Origin: Leeuwenhoekiella marinoflava DSM 3653
Lineage (GTDB): Bacteria; Bacteroidota; Bacteroidia; Flavobacteriales; Flavobacteriaceae
Reading direction: 5' to 3'
Assembly: GCF_900129005.1 (NCBI RefSeq)
Contig: NZ_FQUN01000006.1
Span: 1 to 64,000, forward strand
DNA: 64,000 bases
The notes beneath the pieces were generated by a model. That model ran no database searches and was not told the DNA's origin. It saw nothing but the letters and a program-made list of their open reading frames with translations. Shown in pieces: positions 24,960-34,039 of this stretch. Each line of letters opens with the position of its first letter. Within the stretch, counting starts at the first letter, position 1. The translations under genes were made by a program, and so were the position numbers.

Positions 24960-25874
24960 ATGCGAAAAGTAACATTCAAAAACAGAAATTGGTACACAGC
25001 AGCCATCCTTCATTTGCCCGACAATTTTGATGAAGCACAAAATTATCCGGCTATTGTTTGCGTTCATCCGGGAGGTAGCGTAAAAGAACAAACCGCAGGT
25101 TTGTATGCAGGAAAACTTGCCAAAAAAGGGTTTATTGCTTTGGCTTATGACGCTTCTTTTCAAGGCGAAAGCGGTGGAGAGCCAAGATATTTGGAAGACC
25201 CAACCAATCGTGTAGAAGACATACGCTATGCCGTAGATTATCTTACTACATTAAATTTTGTAGATAAAAATCGTATCGGTTTATTAGGCATTTGTGCAGG
25301 CGGTGGTTACGCTGCAAATGCAGCATTGAAAGAAAGGCGAATAAGAGCAGTGGCAACGGTTTCAGGAGTGAACATAGGCAGAGCATTTAGAGAAGCAAAT
25401 TTTTTAGAAACATTAGAAGCTGTTTCTTCGCAACGAACTGCGGAAGCCAACGGAGCAGAATCGATGATTACCAATTGGACACCCAATTCTTGCGAAGAAG
25501 CAAAACAAGCAGGCATAAACGAATTGGATATGTTGGAGGCTATTGATTATTACAGAACGCCAAGAGGCGAATTTCCTACTTCAAACAATAAATTGCTTTT
25601 TGCAAGTATGCCGAACTTAATAATATTTGACGCTTTTCATCTTGCTGAATTTTTGCTGACACAACCTTTATTGATTATTGTTGGCGACAAAGTTGGTGCT
25701 TTCGGTTCATATAGAGATGGTTTTGACTTGTACCAAAAAGCCGCTTCCAAAAACAAAACAATCCATATTGTAAATGGAGCGGGTCATTATGATTTATACG
25801 ATAAACCCGAAGCAACAGCAGAAGCATTGGATAAGTTAGTCCCATTCTTTAAGGAAAATCTATTACAGGAATAA
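24960..25874 (+). CDS. Alpha/beta hydrolase with a Cys nucleophile
   Basis: 304 residues. The nucleophile elbow GICAGGG places Cys112 where most relatives have Ser, as in dienelactone hydrolases. The acid lies in VGDKVGAFGS and the catalytic His in NGAGHYDLYD. PAIVCVHPGGSVKEQ is the oxyanion strand. It should hydrolyse a lactone, ester or similar bond in the cytoplasm; no signal peptide is present. The stop overlaps the next gene by one base (TAATG). With a small membrane protein and an AraC regulator it forms an enzyme/regulator module. Confidence 0.85.
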   Translation: MRKVTFKNRNWYTAAILHLPDNFDEAQNYPAIVCVHPGGSVKEQTAGLYAGKLAKKGFIALAYDASFQGESGGEPRYLEDPTNRVEDIRYAVDYLTTLNFVDKNRIGLLGICAGGGYAANAALKERRIRAVATVSGVNIGRAFREANFLETLEAVSSQRTAEANGAESMITNWTPNSCEEAKQAGINELDMLEAIDYYRTPRGEFPTSNNKLLFASMPNLIIFDAFHLAEFLLTQPLLIIVGDKVGAFGSYRDGFDLYQKAASKNKTIHIVNGAGHYDLYDKPEATAEALDKLVPFFKENLLQE

Positions 25875-26233
25875 TGACTGTTTTTCTAAAAATAATCGGA
25901 ACAGTTTTGCTTATCGCAGGTTGTGTTCTGACCTATAAGCCCAACTTAATTAGCAACATCCCTTTATCCGAAAACCCATATCAGATGATTGAAGTGCGGG
26001 TTAAATGGGGATTTCTAATTGGGTTGGGGATTTTGTTCATATTTTACACTCAATGGAGTGATTGGAAATTAGCGGTGTGTGCAGTATTGTTTTTTCTAAC
26101 TTTGGGGATTATCATAGCCCGATTATTCGGGTTTGTTTTAGACGGTTTTTTTTCAAAACAAGTATTTTGGCTTACTATAGAAATTTTTGCTTTAATCATC
26201 TTCGGAATTTTATATAGATATGCAGACAATTAA
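25874..26233 (+). CDS. DUF4345-like small membrane protein
   Basis: 119 residues with four hydrophobic segments, starting IIGTVLLIAGCVLTYKP. The order short lumenal loop, EVRVKWGFLIGLGILFI, then ARLFGFVLDGF resembles the DUF4345 family. The role is unknown. It overlaps the hydrolase by one base and the AraC gene by 14, so the three genes are an operon with coupled translation. Confidence 0.75.
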   Translation: MTVFLKIIGTVLLIAGCVLTYKPNLISNIPLSENPYQMIEVRVKWGFLIGLGILFIFYTQWSDWKLAVCAVLFFLTLGIIIARLFGFVLDGFFSKQVFWLTIEIFALIIFGILYRYADN

Positions 26234-27131
26234 TTCTTTATCTGAATTTCATCGTTTATTATCCATGCCACCGCCTTTACATCCGTTGGTAAGTGTGGTT
26301 TTGGTTTCAGAAATACACGCTGTAAATTCTGATTTGTGGCGACATTTTTCTACTGATTTTTATACGATTTCTCTGAAGAATAATATCCAATCCAAAGTAA
26401 AATACGGGCAACAATATTATGATTTTGACAAGGGGACAATGACTTTTACTGCACCTAAACAAGTCCAGTCTATTGAAGTAGATAAGACCAATGCTTTTAA
26501 CGAAACAATTGGGACAGGATATGTATTGATTTTTCATGCTGATTTTTTGAAAAAGCACCCACTGCAAAGCACAATCAGGAATTACGGTTTCTTTTCATAT
26601 TCCCTAAATGAAGCCTTGCACCTTTCGCAACAGGAAGAGCAAAATATTGTTGATGTTTTCCAAAAAATAGAAAAGGAATATCAGCATATTGACAAGCACA
26701 CACAAGACATTATGTTGTCGCAAATTGATTTGCTGTTGACTTATTGCAATCGTTTTTACGAACGCCAATTCATTACCCGTAAAACCGTAAATAACGATTT
26801 GCTTTCAAAAATGGAAAATCTTTTAAGCGACTATTTCAATACTTCAGAAACACTTAAAAGAGGATTACCAACAGTTGAATATTTAGCTAATCAACTCAAT
26901 TATTCCGCAAATTATTTAAGCGATATGTTGCGTTTGCTGACAGGACAAAACGCCCAACAACACATTCACGAAAAACTCATTGAAAAAGCAAAAGAAAAAC
27001 TTTTAACAACAAACTTATCCGTAAGCGAAATAGCCTATGAATTAGGTTTTGAGCGATCACAATCGTTTAACCGGCTTTTCAAAAAGAAAACCGAAATGTC
27101 ACCTTTGAAGTATAGACAATCGTTTGATTAA
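26220..27131 (+). CDS. AraC-family transcriptional regulator (paralogue 2)
   Basis: 303 residues. The sensory half has HPLVSVVLVSEI and GQQYYDFDKGTMTFTAPKQV; the C-terminal half has two HTHs, including LPTVEYLANQLNYSANYLSD and SVSEIAYELGFERSQSFNRL. It is collinear with the AraC genes at 14496 and 41323. Its start lies inside the preceding membrane-protein gene, so it is made together with the enzyme it probably regulates. Confidence 0.88.
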   Translation: MQTINSLSEFHRLLSMPPPLHPLVSVVLVSEIHAVNSDLWRHFSTDFYTISLKNNIQSKVKYGQQYYDFDKGTMTFTAPKQVQSIEVDKTNAFNETIGTGYVLIFHADFLKKHPLQSTIRNYGFFSYSLNEALHLSQQEEQNIVDVFQKIEKEYQHIDKHTQDIMLSQIDLLLTYCNRFYERQFITRKTVNNDLLSKMENLLSDYFNTSETLKRGLPTVEYLANQLNYSANYLSDMLRLLTGQNAQQHIHEKLIEKAKEKLLTTNLSVSEIAYELGFERSQSFNRLFKKKTEMSPLKYRQSFD

Positions 27132-27150
27132 CAGAAAAATAAAAATACTA

Positions 27151-27225
27151 CCGCGAATCGAGTAGACGGCTTCGCCTTTAAGTGACGGAATGCGCCTCTC
27201 AAAGCACCGTGCATATAAGGGCTTG
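27151..27225 (-). mobile_element. Possible group II intron 3'-end scar
   Basis: On the minus strand the bases read GCACGGTGCTTTGAGAGGCG, then CATTCCGTCACTTAAAGGCG, then AAGCCGTCTACTCGATT. I recall this arrangement just downstream of group II intron reverse transcriptase genes in Bacteroidota. No reverse transcriptase or domain V was confirmed, so this is at most a fragment. It lies in the 254-base spacer before the kinase operon. Confidence 0.35.
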
Positions 27226-27385
27226 CTTCAAGTGCTATTTCAATATTTTTTTAACTAAAATATGTTCCGGTTTAGAAAAAAATTAAATTCTGCTAAACTT
27301 CCTAAATAGGTTATTTTTATGGGTTGAATTGATATCATGCACCTGATTTAAAACCATGTAAGATCACATGGGTACCTATGCATAA

Positions 27386-29167
27386 ATGAAATTAACATTA
27401 TACATATTCCTCTTATTATTTAGCCTGCAATTGCAAGCTCAGATCAACCTTGATTCCATTGTCGTCTTAAGAAAAAACCAACCCCAGAATGCCATCATAG
27501 AAATTGATAAATTACTATTTTCTAAAAGAACAGCAGACAGTTTAATCCCGTATTTACACAAAGAAAGTGGCTATGCATACCAAAACCTAAACGATATAGA
27601 CAAAGCAATTACGCTTTTAGAGAAGGCAAAAAATGGCTTTAACCCCAAAACACAAGCCGAGCAGTTAATGAATGTTGAAATACAACTGTCAAATAATTTT
27701 TCCAGGCTGAATAAACAAAGTGAAGCCATACAATATGGGAACAAGGCTTTGCAACGTGCCGAAGAATTAAAGAATAAAGAGCTGGTTGTAAAAGCCAACG
27801 ACAACATGTCTTACGTCTATTTTAAACTTGGGCAGTTAGATAAAGCTATTTCCTATTTACAAGTTTCAAAAGCCTATCATTTAGAGCATAACAACCAGGC
27901 TGAGCTTTCTGTTAACTATAACAATTTGGCGATTCTATATCGAAACAAAGGCGATTTACAGCGTTGCATTTCCTATAATCAGAAATCTTTAGCTATAAAT
28001 CGTAAGTTGAAGGATATGGCTTCGGTAGCCAAATCGTACAACAACCTGGGCATTGTGTACAACCAATTAAACAACACCGAAAAGGCGACATCTTATTTCA
28101 CAAAAGCTATTTCGCTGAACGATTCCTTGAAAATAAACAACAGCAATCCCCTGATATCGCTGGCACGATTGCAACACCAACAAAATGATCTTCAAGACGA
28201 AGAAAAAACTTTGTTGAAGGCATTGGAGCTTGAAGAAAAAACGGGTAGGCTCGATATGCAAAAATCGCTCTATCAATCCCTTCTAAATAACAGTTTAGAA
28301 CAAAACAATCCGCTCATTGCCAAAAGCTATCAATCTATTATTGAACGTATTGATGCCGAACTTGCCCTGCGTCAAAAAGAAGAAAATTTACAACTGATAG
28401 ACACGCACAAGCAATTGCTGGAAAACGAACTGAAATGGCGCGAGCAACAGCAGCGTACCATGACTTACCAATGGATCGCGCTTTCTGTCTTTTTACTTGC
28501 GCTTGCCTTCGGAATCTATTTTTATCAACGCCAATCGAAAAAAGATTTGGTACGGCAAAAAGAACGCGCTTTGCTTGAAAATAAGGTGTTGCGCTCCCAA
28601 ATGAACCCGCATTTTATTTTTAATGCCCTTACAGCTATTCAAAATACGGTAATGAATAAAAACCCGTTGGATGCGGCATCTTACATTGCAAAATTTGCAA
28701 AATTAATTCGTCAGAATTTTGATTTTGTTCAGAAAGAATGGATCAGCTTGGAGGAAGATCTAGATGCCCTTCAAAATTATATGGAAACCCAAAAATTTCG
28801 GTTTAACCACAGCTTTGAGTATGATATTTTGGTGCAAACGCAAGAGGCGCCGGGCAACCTGAACATTCCACCCATGTTATTGCAACCCTTTGTAGAAAAT
28901 GCCATTGAACACGGACTGAAGAAAAGTGACAAACCCGGAAAGATTGTGATTTCTGTAAACCAGGAAAATGAAAAATGCCTGCATTTCACCATTGAAGATA
29001 ACGGGAAAGGCTATACCCCAACTTCGGACAACAAATTGCACGCCACACAAATTATTAAAGAACGTCTAAAAATTCACAATCCCAGTGATGCTACAAGTTT
29101 TAAGATTCAATCCTTGGGTAAAAACAAAGGAACACGGGTTGCATTTTCATTGTCGTTAAAATCATAA
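27386..29167 (+). CDS. TPR-containing LytS-type sensor histidine kinase
   Basis: 593 residues. A signal peptide ends near LQAQI; five to six tetratricopeptide repeats fill residues 30-330 (for example SVNYNNLAILYRNKGDLQRC and AKSYNNLGIVYNQLNN). One membrane helix follows (QWIALSVFLLALAFGIYFYQ), then a His_kinase domain. The phosphorylated His409 lies in MNPHFIFNALTAIQN, and the ATP-binding box is NAIEHGLKKSDKPGK. The TPR part is periplasmic and probably senses a protein or peptide. The response regulator follows after 5 bases. It heads the ankyrin cluster. Confidence 0.92.
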   Translation: MKLTLYIFLLLFSLQLQAQINLDSIVVLRKNQPQNAIIEIDKLLFSKRTADSLIPYLHKESGYAYQNLNDIDKAITLLEKAKNGFNPKTQAEQLMNVEIQLSNNFSRLNKQSEAIQYGNKALQRAEELKNKELVVKANDNMSYVYFKLGQLDKAISYLQVSKAYHLEHNNQAELSVNYNNLAILYRNKGDLQRCISYNQKSLAINRKLKDMASVAKSYNNLGIVYNQLNNTEKATSYFTKAISLNDSLKINNSNPLISLARLQHQQNDLQDEEKTLLKALELEEKTGRLDMQKSLYQSLLNNSLEQNNPLIAKSYQSIIERIDAELALRQKEENLQLIDTHKQLLENELKWREQQQRTMTYQWIALSVFLLALAFGIYFYQRQSKKDLVRQKERALLENKVLRSQMNPHFIFNALTAIQNTVMNKNPLDAASYIAKFAKLIRQNFDFVQKEWISLEEDLDALQNYMETQKFRFNHSFEYDILVQTQEAPGNLNIPPMLLQPFVENAIEHGLKKSDKPGKIVISVNQENEKCLHFTIEDNGKGYTPTSDNKLHATQIIKERLKIHNPSDATSFKIQSLGKNKGTRVAFSLSLKS

Positions 29168-29172
29168 AATCT

Positions 29173-29880
29173 ATGAACGTTGTTATTGTCGAAGACGAGA
29201 AAAATGCCCAGGAAGCTTTAAAAAGAATGCTGCAACTCACCGCGCCGCATTTCCAGATTCAAGCTGTTTTGTCAAATGTAAAATCAGCTGTGAAGTTCTT
29301 AAACAACAATGAAATAGACTTGCTTTTCCTGGATATTCAGCTTGAAGACGGCACTGGTTTTGATTTGCTCAACCAACTTGAATCGCAACAATTTGGACTT
29401 ATTTTCACAACTGCTTATGATGCGTATGCAATTAAAGCCTTCAAGTTTAGCGCTATCGATTATTTGCTCAAACCCATTGACCCAGACGAACTAAAGGGAG
29501 CCATTGAGCGCGCGAATAAACGTGAATCACCCACCATTACACCGGTAGCAACACAAAAAGACGATCAGAAAATTGTTCTTAAAACAACTGATAACCGCTA
29601 TTTGATTGCTATCAAAGATATTTTACATCTTGAGGCAGATGGTTCTTACACGGTGTTTTACACCAAGGAGCAAAAAATAATGGTCTCCAAAAACCTGAAA
29701 TATTATGAAGAGCTCCTGCAGGAATACGGCTTCGTACGTTGTCATCAATCCCATCTGGTAGCACGGTCGCACATTAAAATTTTAAAAACGAGCAGTTTAC
29801 TACTCAGCAATGGCTCCGAAGTTCCTATTTCGCATCGCAAACGAAAATTATTTAAAGATTCTATTCACGATTTAAACTAA
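29173..29880 (+). CDS. LytTR-type response regulator of the ankyrin cluster
   Basis: 235 residues: a receiver domain with acidic pocket VEDE (6-9), phospho-acceptor Asp54 (LLFLDIQ) and the conserved Lys in LLKPIDP, and a LytTR DNA-binding domain from about residue 135 (DILHLEADGSYTVFYT, VRCHQSHLV). It is the partner of the TPR histidine kinase and probably controls this operon or the downstream ankyrin genes. LytTR proteins bind paired direct repeats of about 9 bases; no unambiguous pair was seen in the spacers here. Confidence 0.92.
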   Translation: MNVVIVEDEKNAQEALKRMLQLTAPHFQIQAVLSNVKSAVKFLNNNEIDLLFLDIQLEDGTGFDLLNQLESQQFGLIFTTAYDAYAIKAFKFSAIDYLLKPIDPDELKGAIERANKRESPTITPVATQKDDQKIVLKTTDNRYLIAIKDILHLEADGSYTVFYTKEQKIMVSKNLKYYEELLQEYGFVRCHQSHLVARSHIKILKTSSLLLSNGSEVPISHRKRKLFKDSIHDLN

Positions 29881-29991
29881 ATCAATCATACGCTTATCAA
29901 TTAGCTACCAACGCTTATGAGTTGAATTTCATATTCGTCAATTTAGACGATAGGTTTGTTTCCAACATAAAACTATTAAAACAACTACATT

Positions 29992-30399
29992 ATGATTGGA
30001 AGTATTATTGCCATTTTAGGCGGACTTATTGCCTCTGCTAGCGTGATTGTCGCTAAAAAACCGAATGCCAAAGAACTCATTGACAAACTGACACCATACC
30101 AAGGTTGGATTGGAGTTATACTTGCTTTTTGGGGTGTTTGGGGTGCCATTAGTTCAATTCTAGGTATTGGAAGTTTAAGCCTTGCCTGGATCATAGGCTT
30201 AGCTGTTGCCGTGGTAGAATTTGTCGTTGGATTTTTATTGGGTTACGGCTTGATTTCTAAATACCTTTTAGAAAAAAATGAAACCGCAAAAGAAAAAGGT
30301 CAGGCCCTGCGATTAAAACTCACAAAATACCAGATTCCTGCCGGATTGATCCTTTTAGCCCTGGGGGTACTCTCCCTGGTATTCTATTTTATTGGATAA
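29992..30399 (+). CDS. Unknown small membrane protein of the ankyrin cluster
   Basis: 135 residues with four hydrophobic helices, three of them Gly/Ala rich (IIAILGGLIASASVIVAKKP, IGLAVAVVEFVVGFLLGYG, IPAGLILLALGVLSLVFYF). A cytoplasmic loop carries the charged KNETAKEKGQALRLK stretch. No known transporter motif. It stands between the response regulator and the first ankyrin gene with a 111-base leader, so it may be an early target of the two-component pair. Function unknown. Confidence 0.65.
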   Translation: MIGSIIAILGGLIASASVIVAKKPNAKELIDKLTPYQGWIGVILAFWGVWGAISSILGIGSLSLAWIIGLAVAVVEFVVGFLLGYGLISKYLLEKNETAKEKGQALRLKLTKYQIPAGLILLALGVLSLVFYFIG

Positions 30400-30444
30400 T
30401 ACTAATGGACAAAATCAATAATGAATATCAAAAAACCGATATAA

Positions 30445-31656
30445 ATGCATCAGTTAAAGCAAGCCTTTTTTGCTAAAGATTATGATCAGGTAGAAGCTAT
30501 TATTTTAGCCGAAGCAAGTTCTTTTAAAGCACTTGCTTTGTTTGATCAAAATCAAATAATCAGCACCTTTTTACATCTGAAAAAATACGATTTCATCTTA
30601 AAATTATCCAACTCAGAAGCGGTGATTTTAGATGTGTTTGAATTGGACAAACTCAGTGGAAGTTTTATTGATACTGTTTTCTCAGCAACCCCGTTTTACT
30701 CCCAAGCGATGACTCCATATAATTTTCAAAGTCTTTCCCGGGAACAGCCAAATGAGGCAGCCTTGGATTTCTTTGAGAGGTTTATTTCAAAAATAGAAAA
30801 TATAGAGGAAGGCACTGGCAATGAATCACTATTGAAGCTTGCAATAAATAAAAAATTACCAGTTAAAACGCTTGAAATCCTAGTGAAGGCTGGTTGTGAG
30901 ATCACAGAAATGGATACTTCAGACAACACCTTGCTTTTTAATAAATTACAAGCTCCGGTAATGCAGTGGCTTATTGACAAGGGCTTGGATGTGGATCATA
31001 AAAATAAAGGAGGTAAGACACCACTGCTCCTTGCCGTTGAAAATAATCAGTTTGATAGTGTTCAACTTCTTTTAGAAAATGGTGCAGATACATCGGTTAA
31101 AGACAAAAGCGGAAATTCCATTTTTCATATCGCGTTGATCGATAAAGTTTGCTATGAAGTGTTTGACCTGCTTTGTCAATACGACCACCCTTCCTTAGAA
31201 GAAACCAATTCCCACGGGTCAACCTTGCTGTTCAACTATATCGATAGGTTTTACAGCCCGGGCGAAAAGGAACTGGAATATCTCAACAAATTACTCGAAA
31301 TGGGCGGCGATATCCATCAGATAAATCGCGATGTGTATGGCGAAGAAACAACTGTTTTGGAGATCGCCTTAAAAAAAGGATTTGCCGTGTTTGAAACACT
31401 CTTGAAACATAATGATCACGAGATTAACCTCACAGACAACAAGGGCAACACCATCTTACATAAAGTGTGCGCTATTGAACTCAATTTTGATCAAAAAAGG
31501 GTAAAAGAACAGTATAAAATGACCAAGTTGTTACTCCAACAAGGTGCCGATACAACTATAAGGAACACCCAGGATAAAACACCATTGGATCTCGCCTCTG
31601 ACGATAATTTAAAAGAGAAAGTTGTGATTTTATTGTTGAAAAATAACTCAAAATAA
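30445..31656 (+). CDS. Cytoplasmic ankyrin-repeat protein 1
   Basis: 403 residues without signal peptide. The first 130 are a non-ankyrin N-terminal domain. From about residue 130 ankyrin repeats follow, for example GKTPLLLAVENNQFDSVQLL, LLENGADTSVKDKSGNSIFH and LLLQQGADTTIRNTQDKTPL. Ankyrin arrays bind other proteins. The start ATG at 30445 lies 45 bases after the membrane-protein stop. It is followed by a second ankyrin gene after 32 bases, so the two probably act together. Confidence 0.85.
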   Translation: MHQLKQAFFAKDYDQVEAIILAEASSFKALALFDQNQIISTFLHLKKYDFILKLSNSEAVILDVFELDKLSGSFIDTVFSATPFYSQAMTPYNFQSLSREQPNEAALDFFERFISKIENIEEGTGNESLLKLAINKKLPVKTLEILVKAGCEITEMDTSDNTLLFNKLQAPVMQWLIDKGLDVDHKNKGGKTPLLLAVENNQFDSVQLLLENGADTSVKDKSGNSIFHIALIDKVCYEVFDLLCQYDHPSLEETNSHGSTLLFNYIDRFYSPGEKELEYLNKLLEMGGDIHQINRDVYGEETTVLEIALKKGFAVFETLLKHNDHEINLTDNKGNTILHKVCAIELNFDQKRVKEQYKMTKLLLQQGADTTIRNTQDKTPLDLASDDNLKEKVVILLLKNNSK

Positions 31657-31688
31657 CAGTTAATTAATAAAGAAACCTAAAATCCAGA

Positions 31689-33053
31689 ATGAGTAAATCA
31701 TTTTTAATCGCCTGTGAAAAGGGCAACCGAAAAATAGCCGAACTGTTATTGGAAAATGAAGTTTCGGACCTTAACTATACCGACAATAAAGGTCGTACGG
31801 CTTTGCATTATGCCGCTCATCAAGGTTATAAAGAAATCTGTGCCAGCTTAATTGAAAAAGGTGCCGATGTAAACTACGAAGACCATCAAGGTGAAACGCC
31901 GCTTTATTTCGCAACGCTAAAAAACCAGACACTAGTCATCAAATTGCTGATAGCAAACCATGCCAAAACAGAAATCACTGATAAGGCAGGAAACACCCTA
32001 TTACATCTTGCGGCTAAAAATGGGCAAAAACCCTTGGCCGAATTATTCCTGGAAAACGGATTGCAACTGGAAAGCACCAATAACACTGGTCAAACCCCGC
32101 TAATGCTGGCCGTTGTTCATCGCAAAAAACTATTGATAGACTTCTTTATAGAACAAGGCGCAGATACGGGCATCAAAACAAAAGATGGTAGTAATTTGAT
32201 CCAGTTGGCATTGTCTTCTGGTAATATGCCTGTCATTAAAACCCTGCTTGAAAATGGTATTCCGGTAGATGAACCCGATGCACAGTCCGTCACGCCCTTG
32301 CAATACGCATGTTACAATAACAACATTATGCTGGTGAGGTTATTTTTGGAAAAAGGGGCCAATATTTTTCAGCATACTCCAAGCGGATTGTCGCCTATTT
32401 ATTACGCCTGCGCCTACAATCAAAAGCAATTGGTCAGCCTGTTCCTGAGACAAGGTTTGGATGTTAATTTCCAAACCCCTTCGCAAAGCGAATTAACCAT
32501 GGGAAGCTATCTCGATTTTATAGAAACAGCTCAGGATCTATCATCAGACAGTTTGTTTAATATCTGCCAGTCCAGAACCGCTGGTGGCGAGAGTTTACTG
32601 CATATCGCCACAAAGAACGGGCATTTGTATATGGTAGAATTATTACTTCAAAAGGGTGCCGATGTCAATATTCAGGATGAATCTGGAAACACTGCCTTGC
32701 ACTACGCCGCCGCAGTTGGAAACAAAGATATCGTTGCCTTATTGATAAAAAATGCTGTCGATGTCGATCTATCGAATGTGAGGGAACAAAAGCCCCTGGA
32801 TTATGCCAGCATTCGAGGCTATAATGAAATTGCTGCCCTCATTTTAGGTGAAAAAGATAGTGCTGACGTATTAAAACCCAACCCGACCAATAATGCTGTT
32901 TCAGTTGAGAACAATAGTATTCAATCGGCAGTTTCAATGAATAAAGATGAAATTAAAGCCAAACTAAAGGAACTTAAAGAATTATATGAAGAAGGCTTAT
33001 TGGAGGAAGAGGAATTTAAAGAAGCGAAAGCTAAGATCCTCAATAAATTATAA
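31689..33053 (+). CDS. Cytoplasmic ankyrin-repeat protein 2 with C-terminal SHOCT-like helix
   Basis: 454 residues made of about eleven ankyrin repeats with the motif G-x-TxLHxAAxxG, seen in NKGRTALHYAAHQGYKEICA and SGNTALHYAAAVGNKDIVAL. The last 35 residues leave the repeat pattern and form a charged helix-turn-helix (ELKELYEEGLLEEEEFKEAK) typical of SHOCT domains. Those often mediate oligomerisation or membrane targeting. A low-complexity linker precedes it. There is no signal peptide. The combination ankyrin + SHOCT is uncommon. Confidence 0.87.
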   Translation: MSKSFLIACEKGNRKIAELLLENEVSDLNYTDNKGRTALHYAAHQGYKEICASLIEKGADVNYEDHQGETPLYFATLKNQTLVIKLLIANHAKTEITDKAGNTLLHLAAKNGQKPLAELFLENGLQLESTNNTGQTPLMLAVVHRKKLLIDFFIEQGADTGIKTKDGSNLIQLALSSGNMPVIKTLLENGIPVDEPDAQSVTPLQYACYNNNIMLVRLFLEKGANIFQHTPSGLSPIYYACAYNQKQLVSLFLRQGLDVNFQTPSQSELTMGSYLDFIETAQDLSSDSLFNICQSRTAGGESLLHIATKNGHLYMVELLLQKGADVNIQDESGNTALHYAAAVGNKDIVALLIKNAVDVDLSNVREQKPLDYASIRGYNEIAALILGEKDSADVLKPNPTNNAVSVENNSIQSAVSMNKDEIKAKLKELKELYEEGLLEEEEFKEAKAKILNKL

Positions 33054-33127
33054 ATAGGAATTAAAGAGGAGGTCAAAAATACATCGTTTGATGATAAAAT
33101 CTTAAAATAACCAACCACCCCAGTAAT

Positions 33128-33973
33128 ATGAAACTAAGCATAATTATTTTTAGTGTTTTCACTTGGAACTTCTTCACCGTCCTTGGTCAGGAATTGGAAC
33201 CCTTGGTTTTGGCAGAAAGGATCTTCAATAAAGAAGATATGCCAAATATGGATGCCTATTTAACAGAAGACTACAACGGTCCTTTGGGTTTAGATTTCAA
33301 AAAAGGAGTTACCCCAAGGTTCATCTTGCTGGAGCAGAAAAAAACTTCGGCTGTAGTAAGGATGACGCTTTTAGATTCTTTAGCAGAAGGAATAGATACC
33401 TATTTATATTTTCAAAAAGATTCCATTTGGAAAGTGAAAGCCTTTAGGGCACTTGCCAATACAGGTAGTATTCAGGAACTAAGAAACTCATTGGAACATA
33501 TATCTAAAAAAGAGGTAAGGCGTATAATAAAATACCATAAAAGACGTGGCGATCCCGATTCCTACGCTATGTTTTCATCAATGGAAGATTACAACTTCCA
33601 ACTAGGCAACGCGCGGCTTATACTAGAGTTAGATCAAAACATAGCAAAGCATTTTCTAGCAAACCAAGATGAGTTTGAAAGGCTAAAGCGTATGGCATTG
33701 GAACAAGTGCAGAAAGAAAAAAGTGCTTCACAAGGAAAAATAAACCTGATTGAAAATTTAAAGCCATCCTATGAAAAACTGTTTATTTCTGCTGTTTCAA
33801 CTGGCGGTCCTAATTTTAAAAATTGTATCAATTTTTTAATTGGGGGAATAGTAGATAATGCTGTGGGGTACCTCTATGTTGAGGATACAAAAGACCTACC
33901 CGTTATGAACCCTGAAAATGTTATTATGCTAAAGAAAATTACCGGGGCCTGGTATATGTATAAAACGACATAA
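33128..33973 (+). CDS. Unknown secreted protein of the ankyrin cluster
   Basis: 281 residues with a signal peptide ending near VLGQE. The mature part has a beta-rich first half with aromatic strands (TYLYFQKDSIWKVKAF) and a helical middle full of charged residues. It ends with YLYVEDTKDLPVMNPE. No recognised domain or catalytic motif. It follows the second ankyrin gene by 74 bases. Likely periplasmic, so it could link the cluster to the cell envelope. Confidence 0.65.
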   Translation: MKLSIIIFSVFTWNFFTVLGQELEPLVLAERIFNKEDMPNMDAYLTEDYNGPLGLDFKKGVTPRFILLEQKKTSAVVRMTLLDSLAEGIDTYLYFQKDSIWKVKAFRALANTGSIQELRNSLEHISKKEVRRIIKYHKRRGDPDSYAMFSSMEDYNFQLGNARLILELDQNIAKHFLANQDEFERLKRMALEQVQKEKSASQGKINLIENLKPSYEKLFISAVSTGGPNFKNCINFLIGGIVDNAVGYLYVEDTKDLPVMNPENVIMLKKITGAWYMYKTT

Positions 33974-34039
33974 GGCATAGAACCAATTAAGAAAAAAAAT
34001 AGAACTGAAATCTTACCTCAAAACACCGAACATATACAA

